DNA of 64,000 nucleotides from Aureobasidium sp. EXF-3400 (lineage: Eukaryota; Ascomycota; Dothideomycetes; Dothideales; Saccotheciaceae): NCBI GenBank assembly GCA_024195585.1, contig SWBL01000034.1, positions 1-64,000 of the forward strand, given 5' to 3'. Position 1 is the stretch's first letter, and the number at the start of each line of letters is the position of its first letter. Below are positions 36,929 through 47,362 of the stretch, one piece after another. The position numbers were made by a program, and so were the translations under genes. The notes below the pieces were generated by a model that had not been told where the DNA came from, searched no databases, and saw nothing but the letters and a program-made list of their open reading frames with translations.

Positions 36929-37728
36929 CTTGGAGTTGTGATGACAAGAGAGAAGCGTCCAAGTTGTGGATGGGACTTCTTTGTATGCAAGATCAAAAAG
37001 GAGTGACGGAAGGACGAAGCTCCTTTAATAGAAAGCCAAAGAAGTTGTTAGCTGGCAACATCTCGGAGCGTAATGAACACCTATCCTCCTCCCGCGGCGA
37101 CTTCCGTAGAAGCTTCCCGATTCTCCGCAATGAACTTTCTGTTTCATGCTGCGGCTGCTCTACGGTAAACGTGTCTTCACTCGCTCTCAAATCAAAGCCA
37201 AAACTTGCTATTGTCATCTGTGCGCGTCCATTACTGTTTAGGCAGAATCTGATCACGGCCTGCTCGCTGCACTCCAAGTCAATCGCTCGGCAACAAGTCT
37301 GACAAGACACTCGCCTCGCTCTATGACGATCCTTGTTATCGATAACAAAAACTGAAACGTGCACTCTATCCGTTCAGCTGCCAGCAACGTACCTGGATGC
37401 ACCACCAGATCAACCTCGCCAGCTGGTCCTTCCAGCTGGTCCTTGCCAAACATTTCCTCAGGTTGCGCCATCTCCTATCCGGGCAACGTGTTTGTTCAAG
37501 AAGGCACCAACATACGCTTGCGCCAATCGTTCGTTCTCACAGAATCTGGGCGATTATGGCCACTCAAGATTATTTGCCAAGCCTGACCAAGATCTCCAGC
37601 CTGGAAATATGTGTTGCCTTCTGCTATGGTGGTATTGACATTAGACATGCTGAAATCACCGAGGTCCCAAGTGTGCTTCAATCAGGCCTATCATTTGGGA
37701 GGATAGACTGGGAGAACAGCACACAAGA
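36929..37728. other. BiP upstream region
   Basis: 800 bp between the start of BiP and the end of the F-box gene. It contains a 13-bp direct duplication, CCAGCTGGTCCTT, at 37419-37431 and 37432-37444, and an HSE-like site listed separately. No coding sequence is supported. Confidence 0.5.
37102..37123. promoter_or_regulatory. Possible heat-shock element of BiP
   Basis: The block reads TTC-n4-GAA-n2-TTC-n4-TTC, with one perfect GAAnnTTC pair at 37109-37116. It is about 180 bp upstream of the BiP start codon. Hsf1 sites are expected for this gene class, but the spacing is imperfect and the site is short, so chance is possible. Confidence 0.3.
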
Positions 37729-38476
37729 TCAACGACTTGGACCAGATGTTTCTCCAGAACCCACATCTTCCCAAAAACGTCTAAGGCTCGAGACACGATC
37801 GGTGTCTGAGCGTGCATGAGAGGAAGATTTTCTGAGTGAGTGATCGTTCTCTTTGCTTCTCTTGGTAAACCTCCATACCAGGATACCAACGTCCCCCACA
37901 TGCGACTTATGTTTCTTGATCGCGCAAGCCTTTTTCTCAAGCCAGGCTCGCATACCTTCTTTGAATTTCTCTAGTTCGAGCTTGCGCTTGCGTTCAAACA
38001 GTCCAGAATGCGCGACGATGATATCTCCACTTGAACGATCACGGCGACAGCAATCCTTCGGGAGAATTCGCGCGTTGACAAGCGATGATATAGACGGTCG
38101 CCGAGCTAGCGAGCGATTGAGAGTTGCTGACAGTAAGCGGAAGTGGAGATGGCGTGCAGCAACATGCGTACGAGTCAAATAAATCGCCGAAGCAGGAGGC
38201 TGGAGGGATCGTAGTGGAGGACGTGTTGGCAAGAAAAACGACAAATGTACAGACGACTTGTGCAGACGCTGCAGATGCAAAACACGATCAAGAGAAACAG
38301 AACGAAGTCGGTGTGACACCTGTCGTAAAATGCTTTAGCAAGAGCCACAGCAAAGACCGATAAGATCTCACTCTAGAGAGAGCCAGTAGGAAAGGATAAT
38401 CTAGATGTCCCAGAATCTGGAGCAGAAGTTCATCTGGGAGAGCATCGAGGCCCGGATTAGCCCTCGTGGGAGACAT
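37729..38476 (-). CDS. F-box domain protein
   Basis: Exons 38476-38372 and 38319-37729 encode 231 residues, with a 52-bp intron. An F-box sits at the N-terminus (LDALPDELLLQILGHLDYPF, LLALSR), which in this family docks on Skp1 in SCF ubiquitin ligases. The remainder is Arg/Ser/Leu-rich, with SVSLDRVLHLQRLHKSSVHL, a conserved-looking ASAIYLTRTHVAARHL segment and a basic helix (ERKRKLELEKFKEGMRAWLE). It lacks leucine-rich or WD repeats, so the substrate is unknown. I recall similar F-box proteins in Aspergillus-type fungi with the same YLTRTHVAAR motif. A TATA-rich tract at 38501-38519 lies only about 25-45 bp upstream of the ATG. Confidence 0.75.
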
Positions 38477-41400
38477 GGCCCTGACTGTGACAGCTGACGC
38501 CTATTATATATTATATATAGCTCGGACGATGAGAGAGAGTGGCAGCAAGCAGCGTGCGATGCGGTGAAGGTGGTGGGGCTGGCCCAAGCGCGGGCCTTGC
38601 CGCCCGTGACATCTTCTGTTGTTTTTCCATCGTTCTATGCATACCTACGCGCTCGCACAAGGATCCATTTCGAACTTTGCTCGTGGATTCTCGGTCAGTG
38701 TTGGAACAAGCAATTGAATGTATGATAAGCTGTTCACGAATGTGAGCAAGCCTTTCCTTGTCTCTCTAGCATCCCGAACGTCCCTCGTTCTCCCCTCTCC
38801 ATACATCAATTCCAAGATTTTGCCCCCACTTACTTCTGTTTTCATAACTTGACTACAAATTGCCCCTCCTTCAGATGCCGCCCTATCAGCATTGACCTTC
38901 TTCGTTGTCGTTGCCTTTCTTTGAATTTGAGGAGGCTGGAGCGGGTAGTAGCGTTTTCTCGCATACGTACTGCCTGCCACGAACCCACAGGGTTGAACCT
39001 TGAGTCACCAATCTTCCATGCAGGCCTTGCAGGTATCCATGCATAGAACAAGACTGTACAAAGTGTTTCCTTTGCCGCCTCAGGTTAGGGTCCCCACGTC
39101 CTGCGCCAAGATCGGCCTCTACGCGGTTTACAATTGGTCCTACGAGCTGGCATTCATTGCACCAATAGGACTACGTCCGGGAAAACTTGTGCATGTCCCG
39201 GCTGGCAGCAGCATAACTTTGTCTCGCTGTGAGCGGTCCACCTGTCTTTGCGACCCAGCCACCCAGTCCGCTATCTCCCGCTCTTTCAATGATGCAGATT
39301 GAGAATGCCGGGTCTATGAGATGAAGACACTAAGCAGCATCTGACGCTCACATGACCTGATTCGTTCATTCGGCACTAAAGCTCTCGCAGAAAGCCTGAG
39401 AAAGGTAAATTTCGACGTCGACTGTAGCGTGGAGCTTTGTCTTTTGCTCGCCAGACTGTGCTTACACGCACCTGCTTTGTTTTTCGTTACCGCGATGAGC
39501 TGCTTACGCAACAAAGACCCTCACTGCGTGATTCGCTCCTCAATAGTATCTCGACTACTCGAACATCCTGAAACTTGAAATTTGGCGCTCAATCGTGTAG
39601 AGGGCGACAAATGTTTCGGATATCTTTTGCAAATATGTGCAAATCTATCTTAGGCCGAAAGAAAGCTGATAGTCGGCCATCCCCTGCTATACCCTTGCTA
39701 AGCATGGCCGTGGTATGTGTCAAGTTGTCAAAGCTGTCCAGGAGTCAGAGTCCGAACACCAGGGCTTTCGCTGGGCGTGCATAACTTACCCGCCATCCAG
39801 AATCCACAATCCACAGGAGGTCATGCATTGTCGTCGCTTATGAATGGGATCTGAAGCAGACTTTTGCTCATGATGATCGAAGGAGATGTTGTCAATCGTC
39901 TCACCAAGCGCCTCGGGGTGGTGAATGGTATCACACTAGGTCCATCAGAAGCTTCTCTGATCATCATTTTAGCCTGCTCATCGACTCAGAAAAAAATGAC
40001 AGTGACGGTGATTTTTTCGTTAGCCCGCCATACTCCTTCCGCCACGTCAGCATCCTCTCAGTTCTAGCGTCGGCCAGCTCCAGCCGTGATTGCCTGAGGT
40101 GACGGGTGACGAAGGTACTCCTCAGGCCTAGGCGAGCACCATCAGCCCATCGCTGCCGTCTGCGTCGAATTGACCTGTTATGTGGCTTCCGGCGCTATGC
40201 ACAGTGAGGATGAAATGTGTCTTGATGATCATTCGAGTAGCGAAGAGACGCATGAGGCGTGGACCAGAGACGGACGAACCTTGTTCTTGGGCAATGCTCC
40301 ACCCATGTGGTAATGTCCAGACACGATCGCAGTCCTCGACGATAAGCTGACTGAACACCGATGCTTGCCGCCCGCCTATGCTCTCGCCAAGTCAATGAAT
40401 GCTGCATGCAAGCCCACAACTCCCTCGGCCATTCCTCAGCGACAGGGCCTATGGCAGACCTTCGTATCGAGCCATCCGATGTCCCGACCGCTACCGTTCC
40501 TGCTAGTCAGCTCAATGAACTGCACTCCTGGTACCGAACCAGCATGTGCGTCTTGCGCCCCCTCTTCCTCGAGATTGAAGCAGACCAGCGAGCAAGAAAA
40601 GCCGACACATGCGGGACAAACCGCCAGAGTAAAGAGACCCTCTGGTTGAAGGTTTGCAGCAAAGTCCAGATTGGAAGAAAAACAATTGCCCAATGAACAG
40701 AGATGCTTGCCAAGGCAAACAAACAAACAAACTGCGAGGTGAGCTCGAAGGACGAGGCAGCGCACGTGATATCAAAGAGAAGTCCGGTATGACCTCCTGA
40801 AGCTTCAGGACATAGGCCCACTGCCTGACCCCTACCACGACAACACATTGACAGCGCCCCAAAGCATGACGGCAAGTTCGAGTCTGAGCAATCGAGCATC
40901 GGCTAGAAGGAATAGGCGAGCAAAGCAAAAAGCCACACCGCTGGTGATCGTACGGAGGCGTGATATCTATGCTCATCTTCTTGCAAGCGATGGAGGGCTG
41001 GGGTGACATCTTGACCCATACTCGACGATCGACTAGCTCGAATGGAATTCCGTTGCATGGCTGCAGAACTAATTGACTGGTCCAAGACGGAGTACCGGAG
41101 GTGGTCTTGCAGAATGGTGAGAGCTGTTGCAGATGTACTTGACAGCAAAGCGACGCCGGATGGATCAAGTCGAAGCCCCCTGTTGCTGAGAAAAGCATAA
41201 ATAGCTGGTTCAAGGTCCTCTAGAAGACGGAATCATCAAGCATTGACTCGTCTTCAACACTTTGCAACCATCTGAGCCATCAATTCTTGACCTTTCCCCC
41301 TTCCACCTCCCACCTCTCACCTCCATTGAGTTCAACTACCATCGGCCTAAGCCTTTCTTTGCTGCTCATCTTAACTCTTTATCAATCCAATTCTCGTCGA

Positions 41401-41507
41401 CGTCCAAGTGCTGTCTTAACACACGACAAGGAACCAGTTCGTGTCCACAATTGTCCAGAATATCCATTGTTGCATACTGACAAACACCAGAGCCCTTGAT
41501 TCCAGAT
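38477..41507. other. 3-kb gene-poor region
   Basis: Only scattered short frames occur. The largest, minus 40512-41213, has no recognisable domain and unusual Cys/Ser/Pro-rich content. A TATA-rich tract lies at 38501-38519 and a TATA-like AAGCATAAATAG near 41191-41202. No RNA gene or repeat pair was found. Confidence 0.5.
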
Positions 41508-41852
41508 ATGTGCTTCTTCGACCAAGTCATGTGGACCTGTGGTGACTGGAAGTGGGACCGCTTCCGCCAGCACTGCAACCGCGAGTACCGCACTGGAGAG
41601 ACTTGCGGCATGAAGCTTGTCTACGCGGTAGCCAGGAGCAATGACAAGTGCAAGATTTGCCAGAAAATCGACACCAAGCTCCGCCGTCGTGCTGCAGAAG
41701 TGGCCAAGATCCAGCGATGGCAATCCGAGGGCAGCAAGCTGAAAGCATCCATCGAGAGATCTTACGAGATTATCAAAGACCTCGACCAGGAGATCTACCA
41801 GTTGCAGATTGAGAAACAGCGTAAGACACAGGCTATTGGAAAGTCGCGCTGA
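41508..41852 (+). CDS. Small Cys-containing fungal protein, unknown function
   Basis: A single-exon gene for 114 residues. The first part holds cysteines in the order MCFFDQVMWTCGDWKW, QHCNREYRTGETCGMKL and DKCKICQKIDTK, which may bind a metal. The second part is a charged helix (RRRAAEVAKIQRWQSEGSKL, then IIKDLDQEIYQLQIEKQ) that could form a coiled coil. There is no signal peptide. Proteins of this pattern (YRTGETCG-KL followed by C-x-x-C-x-KI and a helix) are, as I recall, common as small families in Dothideomycetes, with no assigned role. It stands alone after a 3-kb gene-poor stretch. Confidence 0.7.
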   Translation: MCFFDQVMWTCGDWKWDRFRQHCNREYRTGETCGMKLVYAVARSNDKCKICQKIDTKLRRRAAEVAKIQRWQSEGSKLKASIERSYEIIKDLDQEIYQLQIEKQRKTQAIGKSR

Positions 41853-42585
41853 TGGAATGGTATTCATGGTCCAGTGTTTCTTCTGTCTATTCGGCCAGAT
41901 CTCATTTCTACCAGATTGGAACAAGGTTGTTTCAAGCTTTGATCTGGTCCAGCAAAGTATTTTGGCTCATCGGTCGTGGTTATCGTTGTGGTTGCAAGTC
42001 TCGGTTCTCTTAGTTTCCTGTGTTGTCATTTCCTCAACCTTTTTCCTCTAGGTATTCGAGCACACGAAAGTCATGATCATTCGAAAATTGTGCTGGGATT
42101 ATGCATATTGTGCAATTTGTGCAGGAGCTTCGGGTGCGTATATGCAGGGACAGTACCTGATGCCTTGACCAATGATGTGCCTCAGGGTAGTTGATTGCAT
42201 TGGCCCCCTGACAACTACCCTTTGTGTACACCTTTAATGCAGTATGTTACACGGAAGCGGCCGAGGACTGGGAGAAATGAGACAAAAGGAAAGAGTGAAC
42301 GCAGTTGGAGTTTTAGCATTCCTAGCGTGCCATGTCATGTGATGTGATAGAGACTTAGTAAGATGTTGGAGGTCTTGTGACGGCAAGAGGGTTGTTAAAA
42401 CTGCTATATAACATGCTACTAGCTTGTCTAATGCTACTGATTCTGATTGCTAAGAAACGACAAACATCAAAATCAAAATCAGATCCTGCACCTTCTTGCT
42501 CTCGAATGTTCGTAGGTCCATAAAACCTGATCGTAACAAACTCAAAACATCGCATCCATCAATCGTGACAATTCGTTCGTGTCTA
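41853..42585. other. Convergent intergenic region
   Basis: This lies between the end of the small Cys-containing gene and the end of the Ser/Gly-rich protein gene. No gene is supported. Confidence 0.5.
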
Positions 42586-45500
42586 TTAGGCAGCGGGAGT
42601 AGTGGCAGGGGTGGTAGGTTCAGGGAAACCACCGAAGGGTCCGTAATAGCCTTGGCCTGCTGGAGGACAGTTGGAATAGCAGCCGAGCAGTGTAGTAGTT
42701 GCATACACAGTAGTGGCTGCTTCCGTGATCGTAGAGAACATGGTCACAGTCACAGGTGGCATGTCAGTGCAAGTACCATTCTTGGCTGAAGGGAATGTTG
42801 CACTAGGTCCGGGCGGGCTAAGACTGCCACTGCGCAAGTCAGTCGCGGTCGTGTAGGTTCCAGTACCGATCGGGGCCGAAGAGTTGGCACTGGGGAGAGG
42901 GAATCCAGACGAGGGGCCGGTACCAGTAGGACCGATAACGACCGATGAGTTTGCAGTTGAGTATGGGAAGCTGGCAGATGGAGCGGTTCCGGTAGGCAGA
43001 AGGAAGGTCGAGTTTGCTGTGGGGAAGGGGAAGCTAGCAGATGGTGCCATGGAGGTTTTGTTCAGGCTTGGGATACCGGTGCTCAGGGGAACGCTCACAC
43101 TTGAGTTGCCCATAGGAATCGCTGTGGGAGGCGCCAGTGTGCCAGAGCGTTCCATGCTGGGTATAGAACCAGAGTATGTGCTTGGTGCGGTACCGGTAGG
43201 TCCAACGGGGGTTGAGGCATTGAAGAAGCCATATGGAGTGGTTAGGGGACTCGCCGAGCCTGAACGATTTCCTTCTGTGGAGGACGCCGAGAAGGGGCTG
43301 GAAGTCGTGGCATTAGCAGATGGCGAGGGCGAGCCGCTAGGCAACCCCGTGGCAGAAGGAAGTACGTATACTCCACTTGAGCTATTGTACATAGGAATGC
43401 TAGTTGAAAGGGTACCGTTGATGGGGAAGGATGGTGTAAGACTTGGGAAGGGAGTAGATGTTGGAGGAGATTCGGAGCCAGAACGACCAGCACCTGAAAT
43501 AGACGCTGAGAATGGAGTTGAGGCAGTGAGATAGACGGTAGAGACCTCAGTTGAGAAGATGGTGGAGACAATGATGTCGGTACTGACATTGCCAGCTGCA
43601 CCACCTCCAGATCCGCCATTGCTGCCCCCATTTGCACCGCCAGCTGTTCCATTCACGGAGATAGTGTTGTTGGTGACAGTCGTAGAATTGGTAACGATGA
43701 TAGTGCCGTTTGTGACAATACCTCCATTGCCCCCACCGTTTGCTCCTCCACTGGATCCTCCAGTTGAGCCGCTAGAATTGCCAGCCGATCCACTTGTAGA
43801 GCCGCCGGATGAGCCAGAAGCACTACCTGTCTCGCCAGAGGAGCTGCCAGAAGTTCCTCCAGACGACGAGCCGATGTTCGTCTGGGTGATCGTCGTGGTA
43901 GACGATGACGTGATGGTGCCGTTCGACCAGGTGTATGTAGTCACGATGGTTTCGTTGCGAATCTGCTGGTTTCCATTGGTCTCAGTGTTGTTATAGACAG
44001 TCGTAGTGATGGTATAGCCGCTGGAGCTGCCCGCTCCCGAACCCGAGCCACTAGCAGCACCACCACTGCCACCACTAACTCCAGTCGAATTGCCAGAAGA
44101 GGAGCCGGTAGATCCGATAGTAGAATCTCCTCCGCCGGTACTGCCAGAAGATTCGCTGTTGCTGCCGCTGTTCGATGAGGAAGAAGTTGCATATGATACC
44201 TCCTGAGTGGAAGATGCTGCCCAAGCAACTGTGTAAGTGGTATAGTAAGATTCGTACCACGAACCGTTACCAGAGACATAGGTAGAATAAATCTCGGCGG
44301 AAGAATAGGTGCTTCCTCCAGACACATAGGTTGAGTAACTCGTCGCAAGTCTCGCATAACCGACTGCCGGAGCAGGCGTGATGATGGGCATGGATGTTGT
44401 ACTGTTTTGGAAGATAGAGGAGAGCATGGAAGAGGTATCGACACTGGAAACTGTTGGAGAGGAAAGGTATACCGCGCTGGGGGTAGTAGATTCGTTTACC
44501 GCGACTTCGATTCTTTGCAGAATGACGGCATTGATACCTCCAGCGACCACGGTCGAGTTGGCGGACTTTTTCAAGAAACAGTTTGAGCCTGAGTCTGCGC
44601 CGGGATAGAAGACGGCGCCCAGGCAGACGGCTGAGCTGAAGCCATAGTTAGCACTACCACAAGCGGCGGCACATTCGGTGAAAGTCTGGTAACGGTATTG
44701 GGCCAAGTTGTTATCGGTGATATCGGTATCGCACTGCACAAGGTACTGGAAGAGCTGGCCATCGATAAGTTGGCTATCGATAGAGTTGTTGTCATCAGGG
44801 CAGACAATGGCGGGAGAGGTTGGGGTAGGTGAGGCGGCAGCGCTAGACATGCTGGTCAATGATGCCACGTCTGCTGATGGCGCTTGACCAGCCATGGAGA
44901 CACTACTCGATGGGACCACAACTGCCGACGAGCCAGCGATAATAGTGGTGACGGTTCCGCTTGTGACAGTCGTATCGACGGTCTGAATCGTGTTGGCATA
45001 AGCACGCTGAGTGTAAGTCTGGACATGTTAGTTGAATGTTCATAAATCCCATGCTTCTGTGGACTCACTGAGACATCCTCAGTATAGGTCACAGTAGTGG
45101 TGGCTGCAATGAGAGTCTGACAACTGCAAGCACTAGACAGAGCAGAAATAAAAGACGAGTCGGCAGTGGTAGTGCCGTTGTCTTCGGCTGCTCTGATATA
45201 ACGAGCAACGGCACCAGGATCGAACCTGTTCTTCGTAAGATCACGCTTGGCTTTGGCCTGCGGGGTGACAACAGCTGAAACAGTGGCGGCGACGTGAATC
45301 TTGTTGGTCGTGGTCGTGGTGATGGTCGTATAGGTATCGGTGACAGTTCTGAGAAGGTCAGTCAGGTCATCGATTTTACGAAGGGCTTGGAACTTACGTG
45401 ACGGGGGTAGTATAAACGGCGACGATATCAGGAGGGTTGCCCAAGAATTGGTTGCAGAAGTCATTAGCGTTGGGATCGGCGTGAAGTTGTGTGTAGATAT

Positions 45501-45684
45501 CATCCTCAACACAGACTTGTCCTTGACGGGCAGTCAGCCCAAACAGATCCCGGATGAAGTTAACTACTCCATTAGGGCTAGTATCCTGTTCAGCACGCTT
45601 TTGCTGACTGGTGGCGCGAGCGGCGACAAGTTGGAATAGAGCAAAGCTCAAAACGAAGGTTGAGAAGAAAACGAATGAACGCAT
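42586..45684 (-). CDS. Secreted Ser/Thr/Gly-rich protein with PAN-like domain
   Basis: Exons 45684-45398, 45348-45069 and 45018-42586 encode 999 residues, with introns of 49 and 50 bp. A signal peptide (MRSFVFFSTFVLSFALFQLV) is followed by a dibasic site (QQKR). A second cleavage-like site is AKAKRDL. At about 260-365 there is a Cys-rich PAN/apple-like domain (CPDDNNS, YLVQC, FTECAAACGSANYGFSSAVC, and SNCFLKK). Next comes a very low-complexity part of Ser, Gly and Thr, and then degenerate PTGTxPSxSFPxxxANSS repeats. The C-terminal 70 residues contain GYYGPFGGFPEPTTP. No GPI-anchor signal is clear. It is likely an O-glycosylated wall or matrix protein; that role is an inference. Confidence 0.82.
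42790..43500 (-). repeat. Degenerate coding repeats in the secreted protein
   Basis: The encoded protein repeats units such as PTGTAPSASFPYSTANSS and GPTGTGPSSGFPLPSANSS, and longer Pro/Ser/Thr blocks with the same core. The copies have diverged, and unit length varies from about 18 to 35 residues. Confidence 0.6.
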
Positions 45685-46436
45685 TCTGAGTACACCAAAC
45701 GAAGGATGGTATCTGTACTCTGGTTCAAGAAGCAGTCAAGCGCGATATGGTTCTAGTCATGATGGGAGAAGATGTGGGCTATATACGTGAGCAAAGGCCA
45801 TTCGCACATGAAAATTGAAGATAGGCACTGATTTAGTGGCGAGTCTGCCTTGCAGTTGGAGAGCTCATGCGGTAGAGGTATGGTGTGAGCGCGTGTCGTC
45901 GCGCACGCAACGTCAGGTCTACATTCCCCAAAGGCGAGGTATGAAGGCAACAGGCTGCAAGAGCAAGCACAGAAGGATTAAGCTTGAATTATGAAACATT
46001 TTCTTTTGATGCTTGAGTCATGGAGAAGACTTGGGAACAAAAAGGTAAAGAGAGAGATGATCGGAACAAAGAGTACAGAAAACAGAACAGGGCTCGAAGC
46101 GCGAGCGAGGTCGAGTGATAACTACTTAGCCTCTCAGAAATGATGATATTACCAGAGAAGTGGTGTAAGTCCAGGAACAGTCAGCACTCGAAAGTTCAGT
46201 GTTTCACGACGTTCGTATCTAACGTGTGGTCGGATATAGAGGGCGAGGTATGTGACGAGTATGGAATGATGTGGATGGAGAGGCATGTCGCGGCATGTGT
46301 GCGAGCAGCAGCAGTCAGTTGAGAGTTGGTTGAGGCTTGGCGGGTGGTGCATAAAGTTGTGGATGCATGGTGCACGCCGTGGCAGCATCAGCGTCAGCGT
46401 CAGTTCGGCGTCCATTCCTCGACCAGCTCAACGACC
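45685..46436. other. Divergent promoter region
   Basis: This lies between the start of the secreted protein gene and the start of the LAMTOR1-like gene. No coding sequence is supported. Confidence 0.5.
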
Positions 46437-46977
46437 ATGGGCATTTGCGCGAGCTGTCTCGGCCTGAATCGGCAAGCTGCGCGAGAGGTGAGTGCATGTT
46501 GGTCATGGCAATCGCGACCCCTTGCTGACTTGGTGAAGGCGTCAGAGAGCGAAGGCCTCCTGTACGAAGATGCAGCTCAGCCTCAGTATGGCACCGTGAC
46601 GCCCGGCGCGACACTGCCAGAGCCCGACCCGGAAGAGTTGAGAAGAGAGCGCGAAGTCTTAGAGCGTATCTGTGCCCAAACATCCAAGTGCGTCCCTCGT
46701 TCCGCCCTGTCCAACCATGCGCTAACGTGTCTGAAGCGAACTCATCGACGTCCTCCATCACGACTCGAAACTCGCCAGCGACTACCCATACCTTCTCAAC
46801 AAACATTTCCCTCCCTCTTCTAGTGGCGCCTCGTCGCCTACAAGCACAATTGTCGACGAGGACGCCTGGCTTGCTGCCACCCAGCCTACAGATCGAGAAC
46901 TCTGGGCCTCAGTCAAGGGCCTCAACCCTGGTGAACTCATTGTCGACCTCAATCCCCCAAACCAGGCACCAAGGTGA
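46437..46977 (+). CDS. MEH1: LAMTOR1/Ego1-like lipid-anchored protein
   Basis: Exons 46437-46487, 46539-46687 and 46737-46977 give 146 residues. The start MGICASCLGL fits N-myristoylation at Gly2 with palmitoylated cysteines, as in Ego1/Meh1 and LAMTOR1, which anchor the Rag-GTPase scaffold to the vacuole or lysosome for TORC1 signalling. Next comes an acidic YEDAAQPQYGTVTPG part and a helix (PDPEELRREREVLERICAQT, then NELIDVL). The last part (DEDAWLAATQPTDRELWASV, GLNPGELIVDL) is also family-like. The first intron (46488-46538, 51 bp, acceptor AAG) is stop-free and in frame. Assignment rests on lipid signal plus overall pattern. Confidence 0.75.
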
Positions 46978-47362
46978 TCGTCCATCACCCCGCTAATTCT
47001 CCTTTGTTAAAAAGCACGATACCCGTTCTGCGATACCCGGATGATTGATCTCCTTGCTTCTGCTTCTTCTTTAATCCATGCCCTGCTTCTTCTTTAATCC
47101 ATGCCCAGCGTCTATGCGACACTCTTCAGTCTCTTGTTCGCTGCGTGATTGATCGATTCCCCTTTCGTATTCTATGGCCTTTTATCGACATGTAAACATG
47201 CTTTTCATAATGTTTTTTTCTTTTGATAAAACTGAGCTACAACATCAAGTTACCCATACTCTTACAGTCACACATGGTTCGACCGTCCCATAATACATGC
47301 TCTGAGCCAACCTGTATTCTCTGAATGTCTAATCTACATGTCTAAGTTATATCAAGAACATC
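46978..47362. other. Convergent intergenic region
   Basis: This lies between the ends of the LAMTOR1-like and OYE genes. It contains the 23-bp tandem duplication listed separately and no gene. Confidence 0.55.
47061..47106. repeat. 23-bp perfect tandem duplication
   Basis: A 23-bp unit beginning TGCTTCTTC and ending CCATGCCC occurs twice with no spacer (47061-47083 and 47084-47106), downstream of the LAMTOR1-like gene. It has no visible function. Confidence 0.9.

Noticed and set aside
40512..41213. A 233-codon minus-strand frame in the second gene desert
   Set aside because: Composition is rich in Cys, Ser and Arg in random order, several other frames overlap it, and no domain or signal is visible.
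42884..43996. Two plus-strand frames (216 and 145 codons) opposite the Ser/Gly-rich gene
   Set aside because: Repetitive sense codons for Ser, Gly and Thr create long antisense frames. The antisense products have only low-complexity Pro/Leu/Val repeats.
46326..46823. Single long frame over the LAMTOR1-like gene starting at 46326
   Set aside because: It begins before the MGICASC start and reads through an intron. The spliced model gives the lipid-anchored N-terminus and the conserved C-terminal part that this frame lacks.
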